Source: Bacteroidales bacterium
GTDB taxonomy: Bacteria > Bacteroidota > Bacteroidia > Bacteroidales > Marinilabiliaceae
DNA: 64,000 bases
Reading direction: 5' to 3'
NCBI GenBank assembly: GCA_024401335.1
Contig: JAKSLH010000002.1
Location: 62,001-126,000, forward strand
Below are positions 50,996 to 60,101 of the stretch, piece after piece. A program made the translations under genes and the position numbers. The notes beneath the pieces are model-generated. The model saw nothing but the letters and a program-made list of their open reading frames with translations. It was not told where the DNA came from and searched no databases. How positions within the stretch are numbered: position 1 is the stretch's first letter; every line of letters starts with the position of its first letter.

Positions 50996-53110
50996 ATGGC
51001 GGTATCGGCATATAAAAAGGATGATAATTATGAAGCCTGGCTGGCTTGGCAAATCATAAGTGAAACGTCTGTAAATGTTTTTCTGACAGGCAAGGCTGGC
51101 ACAGGTAAGACAACATTCCTGAAGAAGTTGCACGAACAGTCCCCTAAGCGTATGGCTATTGTCGCACCAACTGGTGTCGCTGCTATTAATGCAGGGGGTG
51201 TTACAATCCACTCTTTTTTTCAGTTGCCTTTTTCGCCATATATTCCTAATACTAAGTTCAAGACTGATTTCACTATGCGTAAGGAAAAGATTAATATCAT
51301 CCGAACGCTCGATATGCTTGTTATTGATGAGATCAGTATGGTTAGAGCCGATCTTCTAGATGCCGTTGATGCTAGTTTGCGCCATTACCGCAGGAATGAT
51401 GCGCCTTTTGGTGGTGTTCAGTTGGTCATGATTGGTGATCTCCAGCAGCTGCCTCCTGTTGTTGTCGATTCTGAAAGGTCTCTTATAGAGTCTTTCTATA
51501 CATCTCCTTATTTCTTTAGTAGCCTTGCTCTTCAGAAGAGCCAGTATGTTACAATAGAACTAAAGACTGTTTACCGACAGAATGATCTGAAGTTTGTTGG
51601 TCTGCTCAATAGTATTCGTGACAACCGCATTGATCAGAGTGTCCTTTCTGCCCTAAACGCTAGATATATACCCGATTTCAATCCTTCTGATGATGAAGGT
51701 TATATTCGTCTGACTACTCATAATAGTCAGGCAGATGGGGTTAACGCGTCTAAGCTGAGTGATATAGCGTCTGATGCCGTCTCTTATGAATGTCGTGTTC
51801 AGGGTGTGTTCCCCGAAAGTTCATATCCTGCTGATAAGACTTTGACTCTTAAGGTTGGCGCCCAGGTGATGTTTATAAAGAATGATAAGTCGCAGGAACG
51901 TCGCTATTATAATGGTAAGATTGGCGTGGTTACTGCTCTCCGTAAGGATAGTGTGGATGTTCGCTGCTTGTCTGATGATATAGTGGCTACGGTGGAGTAT
52001 GATGAGTGGACAAATGCCAAATATGTTATCGATAAGGAGACTAATGAGATAAGTGAGCAGATAGATGGCGAGTTCAGTCAGATCCCTCTTCGCCTGGCTT
52101 GGGCTGTTACTATACATAAAAGCCAAGGACTGACATTCGACAAGGCTATCATTGATGCCCAGATGTCTTTCGCTCATGGACAGGTTTATGTTGCTCTTAG
52201 CCGTTGCCGTACTTTGGAAGGTTTGGTTTTAAGTAGCCGGATATCATACGAATCGGTTATATCTGATAATGCTGTCAATTCTTATCTGTATAACCAGACT
52301 AAGATGACTCCTTCTGAATCTGCAGTTGACCAGATGAAGGCCGATTATGCAGTGGAAATGGTCAAGCAGTTGTTTGATTTTAGAAATATAACATCATCTG
52401 CATATAGGATAGAACGTATTTTTGATGAGAATCTCCACAAGACATTCCCTCGATTACTGGCTGAACTGAAGGCTGTCCTGTCAATCGTAAATAGCGAGAT
52501 TCTCGATGTGGCCGACAAGTTTGTCGCTTTTTGCTCATTTACACGCCAGCAAGGTGCCGACATAAGGGACGATGATGAGTTGAAGAATAGAATAGCAAAC
52601 GGATCAAAATACTTCTACACAAAATGCGAGTCGCTACTCATGCCTTTATCGAATAAGGTTGATGTCGAGATTGATAATGCTGCGGTAAAAAAACAGATAA
52701 CCGATCTTCTAGATGTCTATAATAAAGATATCAAGGTTAAGATGACTGAGCTGAAGGCTGTTTCTGAGAATGGGTTTAATGTCGATGCTTATCTTAAAAC
52801 TCGCGCTAACGCTATTATCGACGTAGAGAAGAAACCTGCTGCCGCCAAGAAAACCAAGAAAGTTGTTGTGTCTGATGATGTGCGTCATCCTAGATTGTAC
52901 GAGAAGATTGTCCTTTGGCGCCGTGATAAGGCTGAGGAGCTTAATGTTCCGGCATATGTTGTTCTAAGCCAAAAGGCTCTTGTGGATATTGTCAACAAGC
53001 TTCCTGAAAACGAAAGTCAGCTAAAGAAGGTCAATGGCATAGGTAATGTCAAACTGAAACAGTATGGCGCAGAGTTGATTAGCATGGTTAATGAATATTT
53101 GGATGAGTGA
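50996..53110 (+). CDS. PIF1-like DNA helicase with C-terminal HRDC domain
   Basis: 704 residues. Walker A FLTGKAGTGKTTFL (residues 29-42), APTGVAAINAGGVTIHSFF, Walker B MLVIDEISMV, GDLQQLPPVV, and the C-terminal RecD/PIF1 motif TIHKSQGLTFDKAIID...VYVALSRC mark a superfamily 1B helicase. The last ~80 residues (LYEKIVLWRRDKAEELNVPAYVVLS..., NGIGNVKLKQYG) form an HRDC domain that binds DNA, as in RecQ. It likely unwinds structured DNA during replication or repair. Confidence 0.9.
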   Translation: MAVSAYKKDDNYEAWLAWQIISETSVNVFLTGKAGTGKTTFLKKLHEQSPKRMAIVAPTGVAAINAGGVTIHSFFQLPFSPYIPNTKFKTDFTMRKEKINIIRTLDMLVIDEISMVRADLLDAVDASLRHYRRNDAPFGGVQLVMIGDLQQLPPVVVDSERSLIESFYTSPYFFSSLALQKSQYVTIELKTVYRQNDLKFVGLLNSIRDNRIDQSVLSALNARYIPDFNPSDDEGYIRLTTHNSQADGVNASKLSDIASDAVSYECRVQGVFPESSYPADKTLTLKVGAQVMFIKNDKSQERRYYNGKIGVVTALRKDSVDVRCLSDDIVATVEYDEWTNAKYVIDKETNEISEQIDGEFSQIPLRLAWAVTIHKSQGLTFDKAIIDAQMSFAHGQVYVALSRCRTLEGLVLSSRISYESVISDNAVNSYLYNQTKMTPSESAVDQMKADYAVEMVKQLFDFRNITSSAYRIERIFDENLHKTFPRLLAELKAVLSIVNSEILDVADKFVAFCSFTRQQGADIRDDDELKNRIANGSKYFYTKCESLLMPLSNKVDVEIDNAAVKKQITDLLDVYNKDIKVKMTELKAVSENGFNVDAYLKTRANAIIDVEKKPAAAKKTKKVVVSDDVRHPRLYEKIVLWRRDKAEELNVPAYVVLSQKALVDIVNKLPENESQLKKVNGIGNVKLKQYGAELISMVNEYLDE

Positions 53111-53166
53111 TTGTGTAACATACGCATATTAATATCGTATCTAGCATTAACTCAGATAGTATTGAA

Positions 53167-54162
53167 ATGACTAAAAAACTTTTGTTATCCGGAGCATTGT
53201 CCTGCGCGCTTTTCTCGTGTGCTCATGTCGATCCCAATGCTCATGAATGTGAAATTGCTACGTGGGGCGGATTTGCAAAGTCTGCAATCACATATACCTT
53301 TGATGATGACTGCCATAACCAGTTTAGTATAGCAGTACCTATCTTTGATAAATATGGGTATAAGGCTACTTTCTATACTGATGTAGATAGGATAGATAAT
53401 TGGCAGACTCTGTCTATGTGCTCTGAAAAGGGTTACGAGATTGGTAGCCATACATTAAACCACTTCGCTCTTAGTGGATTGGATGGCGATGAACTTGAAG
53501 ATGAACTGGGTGGCTCTAAGGATGTTATTGAAAGTAATATTGAGTATGGTAATTGTCTGACTTTGGCATATCCTTATTGCGATATGCCCGATACGTCTGT
53601 CGTTGCCAAATACTATATAGCCGCTCGTGTTTGCGACTGTAGAATAGAGAACCCTACTCCTGCTTCATTCTATAAGATTAGCTCTTTTGGCGTCGGAAGC
53701 GAATCCCCGGCATTCCGACATGCTCAGTCTATAATTGGACTGTTCGAAAAGACTAGGGATGTCGGCGGATGGTCCACTCTCCTTATCCATGAGGTTGACG
53801 AAGGTGATGGCTATTCTCCTATCTCTTCTGCCGCAATCGACTCTACTCTTATGTATGTAAAGAATAACGAGTCCGATTTTTGGGTAGCTACATTTGCCGA
53901 TGTAGTTAAATATATCAGAGAACGCAATCTAACACACATCTTTCTCCTCGATTGTGACGAAGAGTCATTTGCGTTGTCTTTCTCTAACGAACTTGATTAT
54001 ATCTACGATACTCCTATTTCTGTCAGACGCCAATTGCCTTCTGGTTGGAGTGGCGCGTTGGTTACACAGAGCCGTGAAGTTTGCAGCTCATATATCAAAG
54101 ACGGATATATCTACTTTGATGTCGTTCCTAATAAGGGTGAAGTGATAATATCTAAAGAGTAA
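53167..54162 (+). CDS. Polysaccharide deacetylase (CE4) family lipoprotein
   Basis: 331 residues. Lipobox LFSC with Cys18. The CE4 core shows ITYTFDDDCHNQF (the family's TFDDG, with Asp in place of Gly), GYKATFYTD, and GSHTLNHFAL with HxxxH metal ligands. A C-terminal beta-sandwich-like region follows. The change at the first motif and the absence of a clear RPP motif leave the activity uncertain. Second CE4-type protein of the window, not similar enough to the one at 14103 to be a recent copy. A strong terminator follows. Confidence 0.82.
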   Translation: MTKKLLLSGALSCALFSCAHVDPNAHECEIATWGGFAKSAITYTFDDDCHNQFSIAVPIFDKYGYKATFYTDVDRIDNWQTLSMCSEKGYEIGSHTLNHFALSGLDGDELEDELGGSKDVIESNIEYGNCLTLAYPYCDMPDTSVVAKYYIAARVCDCRIENPTPASFYKISSFGVGSESPAFRHAQSIIGLFEKTRDVGGWSTLLIHEVDEGDGYSPISSAAIDSTLMYVKNNESDFWVATFADVVKYIRERNLTHIFLLDCDEESFALSFSNELDYIYDTPISVRRQLPSGWSGALVTQSREVCSSYIKDGYIYFDVVPNKGEVIISKE

Positions 54163-54204
54163 GATTATCTCTTATTATTAGATATCTCTAATGGTAATAA
54201 AACA

Positions 54205-54236
54205 AAACGAGGATAGCCGTGTGACTATCCTCGTTT
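54205..54236. terminator. Bidirectional terminator between the CE4 lipoprotein and ompH genes
   Basis: Perfect 12-bp stem AAACGAGGATAG / CTATCCTCGTTT with 8-nt loop. T-rich sequence follows on both strands. Confidence 0.9.
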
Positions 54237-54255
54237 CTTCTTATTGAATAATGAT

Positions 54256-54765
54256 TTATTTTACACCGAGCTTAGCTTTTACCATTGGAGCAGCATCTGT
54301 GCTGTTTTCTGCGTGGAAAAGTACTACCTGAGAGCTGATATCGAAGATATATACGAAACCATTCTCCTTACCTACCTCGTTGATGGCGTTCTGTACCTTC
54401 TCGAGGATTGGCATAAGAAGCTGCTGCTCCTTCTGTGAGAGGCTCTGCTGTGCCATCTGCTGATAGCTCTGGATGCGCTGGCTAGCATCCTGAATCTCCT
54501 TCTCCTTTGTTGCACGGATAAGATCAGGCAATGAGTCGCGCTTTGTCATGTAGTCTTCATATTTCTGCTGAAGATCTGTGTTCATTACATTGAGCTGGTC
54601 CTCAAGTTTCTTTGCTTCTTCCTGAAGTGTTGTCTGCGCAGCTATCTGCTCAGGGAGAGTGCTTATGAGAGCCTGTGTGTCGATATGTGCAAACTTGAGT
54701 TCCTGTGCCTCAACTGCTACCGTTGCGCAAAGGGCTACGGCTAAAAGTGATAATATCTTTTTCAT
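54256..54765 (-). CDS. OmpH/Skp-family periplasmic chaperone (copy 1 of 3)
   Basis: 169 residues, signal peptide (1-20). KFAHIDTQALISTLPEQ at the start and a long coiled coil rich in Glu, Gln and Lys, then VGKENGFVYIFDI near the end, as in Skp/OmpH. These proteins hold unfolded outer-membrane proteins on the way to BamA. Last of three tandem paralogues downstream of bamA. Confidence 0.9.
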   Translation of the reverse strand: MKKILSLLAVALCATVAVEAQELKFAHIDTQALISTLPEQIAAQTTLQEEAKKLEDQLNVMNTDLQQKYEDYMTKRDSLPDLIRATKEKEIQDASQRIQSYQQMAQQSLSQKEQQLLMPILEKVQNAINEVGKENGFVYIFDISSQVVLFHAENSTDAAPMVKAKLGVK

Positions 54766-54778
54766 CTTTCTATATTAT

Positions 54779-55282
54779 TTACATTCCAAGTTTTTTCTTT
54801 ACTAGCGGTGTTATGTCTGTGCTCTTTGTTGTAGAAACGTATGGTGTTAAGCCACCTTTCTCTTCAAAGATATAGAGGAAGTTGTTCTCTACTCCTACCT
54901 CTTGTATCGCTGTCATGAGCTTTTGCATGATTGGCGCCATCAGTTCTCTCTGCTTCTGTACGAGTTCCTGACGTGATACCTGTACGTACTGCTGAATCTT
55001 CTGATATGCTTCCTGAAGTTCCTGCTCCTTCTGCATCTGGTCTGCTTCTGTCATCTGCGGACCTTTCTGCTGGTATTCCTGATACATCTTCTGGAAATCC
55101 TCATTGAGCGTTGCTACTGTAGATTCGATGCGCGACTGTTCCGCATCCAGTGTCTTTTCTACTTCCTTTACAGCTGGCATGCCATCAATGAAACTGCTGC
55201 TGTTGAAGTGACCGAACTTCTGGGCATAAGTGACTACTGTAGCGCTGAATGCAACTGCTAATAGTAATAATAGTTTCTTCAT
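54779..55282 (-). CDS. OmpH/Skp-family periplasmic chaperone (copy 2 of 3)
   Basis: 167 residues, signal peptide (1-20). FGHFNSSSFIDGMPAVKEVEKTL, then a long coiled coil, then VGVENNFLYIFEEKGG. Same architecture as its neighbours with clear sequence divergence, so the copies are old. 13 bp before copy 1. Confidence 0.9.
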   Translation of the reverse strand: MKKLLLLLAVAFSATVVTYAQKFGHFNSSSFIDGMPAVKEVEKTLDAEQSRIESTVATLNEDFQKMYQEYQQKGPQMTEADQMQKEQELQEAYQKIQQYVQVSRQELVQKQRELMAPIMQKLMTAIQEVGVENNFLYIFEEKGGLTPYVSTTKSTDITPLVKKKLGM

Positions 55283-55300
55283 ATTAAGTTGATTGTTTCT

Positions 55301-55810
55301 TTATTTGTAGCCAAGTCGAGTAAGTACCTGGTCGCTTATGTCAAGGCTTGGGTCATTATACATAAGACCAATGTTAGATGACTTGTCAAATATTGCTGAA
55401 TAATTCTTTTCCTTTGCTATTGCTGTGATGGCAGAATATACCTGATCCTGTATAGGCTTGATCAGTATCTCACGCTGCTTGTAGAGCTCGCCATCCTGCC
55501 CGAAATAGCTCTGCTGGAGTTTCTTCGCCTGCTTCTCCTTTTCTACTATCTCGTTCTCCTTCTTTACCTTCATGTCGTTTGTGAGGAATACACTCTCTGT
55601 ACGGTATGTCTCATAGAGCTTCTCTACCTCTTGCATCTTTGCCTTTATTTCGGACTCATATGTCTTGCTGAGGGTACTCAACTGCTCATTGGCCGATTCA
55701 TAGGCTGGTATGTTCTTGAGTATGTATTCTGTGTCTATAAATACAAACTTCTGTGCCTGCGCAATTGTTGCGCAAAAGGCAACTGCTAATAATACTAGTA
55801 TCTTTTTCAT
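55301..55810 (-). CDS. OmpH/Skp-family periplasmic chaperone (copy 3 of 3)
   Basis: 169 residues, signal peptide (1-19). KFVFIDTEYILKNIPAYESANEQL at the start, coiled coil, then IAKEKNYSAIFDKSSNIGLMYNDP, closest to the canonical OmpH start and end. First of the three after bamA, so probably the ancestral copy. Confidence 0.92.
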   Translation of the reverse strand: MKKILVLLAVAFCATIAQAQKFVFIDTEYILKNIPAYESANEQLSTLSKTYESEIKAKMQEVEKLYETYRTESVFLTNDMKVKKENEIVEKEKQAKKLQQSYFGQDGELYKQREILIKPIQDQVYSAITAIAKEKNYSAIFDKSSNIGLMYNDPSLDISDQVLTRLGYK

Positions 55811-55854
55811 AATTGTACGTTTTCTTAAAGCTTATCCAAAAACTATGCCAACAA

Positions 55855-58464
55855 TTAGAATGACTGACCCATTACGAAGTGGAACTGTGAACCTCCGGCC
55901 TTGTTGTAACCTGCCACGCTATCAAATCCATAGCCCCAGTCTACACCAAGCAAACCAAACATTGGCAAGAAGATTCTTACGCCTACACCTGCCGAACGCT
56001 TCAGGTCAAATGGACTGTAATCCTGGAATTCACTCCAGCAGTTACCTGCTTCCGCAAAACCTAAGGCATATACGGTTGCCTGTGGTTGAAGCGATATAGG
56101 GTAACGTATTTCCATCGTATACTTGTTATATACATTACCATTATATGAATATGCTCCATTGCTGTATGTTCTTGGTGTCAATGAAGAGTTCTCATATCCT
56201 CGAAGACCAATTGTCTCCTCACCGTATGTGCTATAACCCGACATGCCGTCACCACCCATTACGTACTTCTCAAATGGCGATTTCTTGTATCTGTTATAGT
56301 ATCCCAAGAATCCCATCTCAAACTTACCCATGATGATCAACTTATGTGCATCGTCGAGTGGTTTGAATACTTGACCTCTTAACGACCATTTATGGTATTC
56401 TATAACCTTATAAAGGGTCTGATCGTCTCTCTCATTTCTCCAGTTGTGGTTCGAGAATGCCGAGTATGGAGGTGTAAACGATACACCTATAGAGAAGTTC
56501 GAGCCAGAACGTGTATAGATAGGGTTGTCTGTTGAGTTTCTGCTCAATGTCACTCTAAAGTTCAAGTTGTGCGACTGGCCGTTCTGCATCAAGAAATACT
56601 GCCAGTTCTTGAGTCGGTACAGCTGATAACTGAACTCTGTGTAGAGCACAAACCAGTCGTCTGGCCATGTCAATCGCTTGCCAAATCCTACTGAGAAACC
56701 AGATACCTTGCGGTACTGCTGTATTGATTTGCGGTCAGGTACGTCAGTCGCACCATAACCTCCCTGGTAACCGTTGTAGAAGTTGTTGTAGTATGACTTA
56801 CTTACACCTGTCTGCGATGAATAGAATGCTGACAATGAAAGCGAATTTGGTCGTTTGCCACCAAGCCATGGCTCTGTAAATGATACACTGAGCGACTTAT
56901 AGTTCTTGCCGTTGGCCTGCGCCTTGATACCCAGTTTCTGACCGTCACCTGTTGGAAGTGGTGAATACGCCTCCTTGTTGAAGAGGTTGCGAAGTGAGAA
57001 GTTGTTGAATGACAAACCTACCGAACCTACAAACATACCAGCGCCCCAACCACCGGAAACCTCAATCTGGTCGTTCGATTTCTCCTCAAGGTTATATACA
57101 ATGTCAACTGTTCCGTTGTCCTGGTTTGGCTGAGGTACAGGATTAATGGCTTCTGGGTTGAAGTGACCAAGCTGTGCAAGCTCTCGAACGGTACGTATCA
57201 ACTCAGATTTGCTGAATAGCTGACCAGGCTTTGTACGTATCTCTCGACGTGCTACATGTTCATGTGTCTTGTCGTTGCCGTTGATCACTATCTCGTTGAT
57301 TGTAGCCTGTGTACCCTCAATTATTCGCATCTCTATATCGATGGTGTCTCCATAGACATTGCTTTCGATAGGTGTGATATTCGAGAAGAGGTAACCATTG
57401 TCCATGTAGAAGTTGTGCACTGCGTCATCGTCTTCTTTAAGACGTTTGTTCATCTTCTTGCTGTTGTACACATCTCCTTTCTTCATTCCAAATACATTCT
57501 GAAGGAAGTCGCTCGAATAGACTGTGTTACCAACCCATGTGATGTTTCCTATGTAGTATTTGCGACCTTCGTTGATGTTTACTGTTACGTCAACTCTGTT
57601 CTCTTTCTTCTCCGATGGAACAACCTCATCACTGATTATATACGCATCACGGTAGCCCGCTTCATTGTATTTCTCTATGAGGGCTATCTTGTCGTTCTCA
57701 TAGTTTTCCTTGATGAACTTCTTTGTTCTGAAGAAGTTGTATAGCTTCTTGGCATTGGTCTTCTTCATTGCTCGGTTCAACTTGCGGTACGAGAACGCTT
57801 TGTTGCCTGTGAATGTAAGCGAATTGACTTTGACCTTCTCTTTCTTGTCAACAAAAACATCAAGAATCACATGATGGTCCTTATATGGGTCGTTGCGCTG
57901 AACAATGTTGACATCTACATTGTAATAGCCTTTCTCATGGAAGAAGCTTTTTACATATTTCTCGGCACGTGTTATGAGGAATGGAGTGACCTGAGTTTCC
58001 TTCATGATGGCAACTTTAGGCTCTACATCTTTGATCTCACTTCGTTTTACTCCGTGGAAATTGATGTCTGAAAGACGTGGACGCTCCTTGAGCGCTATCT
58101 CAAGCCATACCTGTCGGTCCTCTACCTTGGTCTGATATATCTTCACGTCTGAGAACATACCGTGGTTCCAATATCTCTTAAGTGCCTGTGTGATAGCATC
58201 TCCCGGAATGGCAATCTCTTGTCCTACTCTCAAGCCAGAGAGGTTTTGAAGAACCTTCTGGTCCATGTTCTCAATTCCTGTGACATTGATCTCCGCGATA
58301 GTGTATTTCCTTGGCATTCCTGAATACGAAACACGCTCTATCTTCTCGTCCGACCAAATAGAATCATTGAATACACTCTCTTGTGCCCTGGCAACCAACG
58401 AGAGCATCAACCCTGATATTATTACATATAAAAATTTAAACATCTGCATGTTATCTCTTTTCAT
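55855..58464 (-). CDS. bamA: Outer-membrane protein assembly factor BamA
   Basis: 869 residues. Signal peptide (about 1-27), POTRA repeats (IAEINVTGIENMDQKVLQNLSGL, LSDINFHGVKRSEIKDV, NSLTFTGNKAFSYRKLNRAM, INEIVINGNDKTHEHVARREI), then the 16-strand barrel. The substrate-gate motif region includes VMGGDGMSGY and GLRGYENSSLTP. It inserts beta-barrel proteins into the outer membrane. Its start overlaps the uppS stop (TAATG). Confidence 0.96.
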   Translation of the reverse strand: MKRDNMQMFKFLYVIISGLMLSLVARAQESVFNDSIWSDEKIERVSYSGMPRKYTIAEINVTGIENMDQKVLQNLSGLRVGQEIAIPGDAITQALKRYWNHGMFSDVKIYQTKVEDRQVWLEIALKERPRLSDINFHGVKRSEIKDVEPKVAIMKETQVTPFLITRAEKYVKSFFHEKGYYNVDVNIVQRNDPYKDHHVILDVFVDKKEKVKVNSLTFTGNKAFSYRKLNRAMKKTNAKKLYNFFRTKKFIKENYENDKIALIEKYNEAGYRDAYIISDEVVPSEKKENRVDVTVNINEGRKYYIGNITWVGNTVYSSDFLQNVFGMKKGDVYNSKKMNKRLKEDDDAVHNFYMDNGYLFSNITPIESNVYGDTIDIEMRIIEGTQATINEIVINGNDKTHEHVARREIRTKPGQLFSKSELIRTVRELAQLGHFNPEAINPVPQPNQDNGTVDIVYNLEEKSNDQIEVSGGWGAGMFVGSVGLSFNNFSLRNLFNKEAYSPLPTGDGQKLGIKAQANGKNYKSLSVSFTEPWLGGKRPNSLSLSAFYSSQTGVSKSYYNNFYNGYQGGYGATDVPDRKSIQQYRKVSGFSVGFGKRLTWPDDWFVLYTEFSYQLYRLKNWQYFLMQNGQSHNLNFRVTLSRNSTDNPIYTRSGSNFSIGVSFTPPYSAFSNHNWRNERDDQTLYKVIEYHKWSLRGQVFKPLDDAHKLIIMGKFEMGFLGYYNRYKKSPFEKYVMGGDGMSGYSTYGEETIGLRGYENSSLTPRTYSNGAYSYNGNVYNKYTMEIRYPISLQPQATVYALGFAEAGNCWSEFQDYSPFDLKRSAGVGVRIFLPMFGLLGVDWGYGFDSVAGYNKAGGSQFHFVMGQSF

Positions 58465-59204
58465 TATTGCACCTGCTCACTTGTTTTCCCAAAGCGACGC
58501 TCACGACCCTGATAATCTACTATTGCTTTGTATAACTCTTCTTTGCCAAAATCTGGCCAAAGTGTATCTGTAAAATATAACTCTGAATATGCTATCTGCC
58601 ACAACAGGTAGTTGCTTATGCGGTATTCTCCGCTTGTCCTGATAAGAAGTTCCGGATCTGGCATGAAATTGGTCCACATGTGCTTCGATACCACGTCAGC
58701 ATCTATGGCACTTACGTCAAGCTTGCCCGACTTCACCTCTTCCGCAATCTTCTTTACTGCATCTGTTATCTCTACTCTCGATGAATAGCTCAAGGCTAGC
58801 ACAAGCGTCAGTCCTGTGTTGTTCTCTGTAAGCTTTTCACATTCGTCGAATTTTGCCCTGATGGCTTCTGGCAGAGATCCGTCACCGATAATCTTGAGGC
58901 GCACATTGTTTGCATGTAGCTTCTTCGCCTCTTCTGCAAGTGTTGCACTCAACAGCTTCATCAAACCTTCAATCTCAAGCTTCGGACGATTCCAGTTCTC
59001 TGTCGAGAATGTGTATAGTGTGAGATATTTGATGCCTAGTTCGCCTGCAGCTTCTACTACCTGGCGTACTGCCTTGACTCCATTCTGATGGCCGAAAAGG
59101 CGTATGTTGCCATGTTTCTTGGCCCATCGCCCGTTACCATCCATGATGATAGCCACATGCTCTGGCAATTTCTCCTTTATGATCTGATCCTTATATGATG
59201 ACAT
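58464..59204 (-). CDS. uppS: Isoprenyl transferase (undecaprenyl diphosphate synthase)
   Basis: Makes the C55 lipid carrier for cell-wall and glycan precursors. The ATG at 59204 gives 246 residues, the family length; an upstream start would overlap the preceding gene. HVAIIMDGNGRWAKKHG carries the catalytic Asp22; LTLYTFSTENWNRP, DPELLIRTSGEYRISNYLLWQIAYSELYFTD and FGKEE are conserved. IspF (47259) helps supply the substrate. Confidence 0.96.
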   Translation of the reverse strand: MSSYKDQIIKEKLPEHVAIIMDGNGRWAKKHGNIRLFGHQNGVKAVRQVVEAAGELGIKYLTLYTFSTENWNRPKLEIEGLMKLLSATLAEEAKKLHANNVRLKIIGDGSLPEAIRAKFDECEKLTENNTGLTLVLALSYSSRVEITDAVKKIAEEVKSGKLDVSAIDADVVSKHMWTNFMPDPELLIRTSGEYRISNYLLWQIAYSELYFTDTLWPDFGKEELYKAIVDYQGRERRFGKTSEQVQ

Positions 59205-59220
59205 ATTGTCTCTTTTTTTC

Positions 59221-60027
59221 TTATTTGTTAAAGCTCCTCGTACCATCATTGCATTCTAGCTTTCTAGGCCACATGCTCATGGTGACTGTTATGCCAGCAA
59301 GCGAATACCAGTCGTTGTTGTGCGTCAGCACTCTCTTCCCCATCCCGTATGGGTCGGCGGGGTTGATAGTCCCCCTCGTGTCGCCAACAAGATCTAGGTC
59401 ATCGCAGAATGTCTTGCGCATTGTCCATTCAAATCCTACGCGCAGCCATTCGTTGATTTTATACTTCGCTCCTATTCCAAATGGCAAAGATAATACAATT
59501 CTTTGTTTTCCATCACTTTCTTCCTCATAGCTCTTATAACAAGTTGCTGCCAGACCTGCTGTGAGGTATGGTGTGAAGCGTGATTTGTCTTTGAAGAACA
59601 TGTGATCGTAGCTCATGAAGTTGAATTCTCCCGTTACTCCTACGTCAACTATTGTCCTTTCAAATTCATATTCCTTGCCGCCATAGTTGAGATATATGTC
59701 GCCTCCCGAAGGATATTCACCCTCTAGTCTCGCTCCGATGACATTCAGCTTGGCCGCTAGCCTGTCGCTGAACGCATATCTCCCAATGAAGCCTATGGCT
59801 GGCCTTGGGTCCTTGAAGTGCTGGCTGGGATTGACATCTCCCATGTAGTAGGAGGCTCCCAGAAATAGTCCCATTTCAAGTTTGTCCTGACCCAAGACGG
59901 CTGTTGTGCATGCCATTTCTATTGCTACCAGTAGGAATATGCGCACACTTGCAATAAGCTTGACACTTTTATTGCACAAAGTAAGCAATATATTCTCTAA
60001 TCTTAGCATGTTTTCTATCAACAGCAT
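59221..60027 (-). CDS. DUF6089-like outer-membrane beta-barrel protein
   Basis: About 268 residues from the first ATG (60027); the start is unsure. Several ATG and TTG codons crowd here, and two 12-bp copies of AGCATGTTTTCT (plus strand) create the repeated ENML residues. The signal peptide is more likely LIASVRIFLLVAIEMACTTAVLGQ, so a start further downstream (TTG near LCNKSVK) is possible. The mature part (LEMGLFLGASYYMGDVNP..., RLGFEW-type strands) is typical of DUF6089, a standard uppS/bamA neighbour of unknown function. Confidence 0.78.
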   Translation of the reverse strand: MLLIENMLRLENILLTLCNKSVKLIASVRIFLLVAIEMACTTAVLGQDKLEMGLFLGASYYMGDVNPSQHFKDPRPAIGFIGRYAFSDRLAAKLNVIGARLEGEYPSGGDIYLNYGGKEYEFERTIVDVGVTGEFNFMSYDHMFFKDKSRFTPYLTAGLAATCYKSYEEESDGKQRIVLSLPFGIGAKYKINEWLRVGFEWTMRKTFCDDLDLVGDTRGTINPADPYGMGKRVLTHNNDWYSLAGITVTMSMWPRKLECNDGTRSFNK

Positions 60028-60101
60028 GTTTTCTTCTAAAAACAACAGCTCCCCTTCAACAAGACGGCATCCTGCCAATGCGTCTGTTTCAGTTCACTGC
60101 T

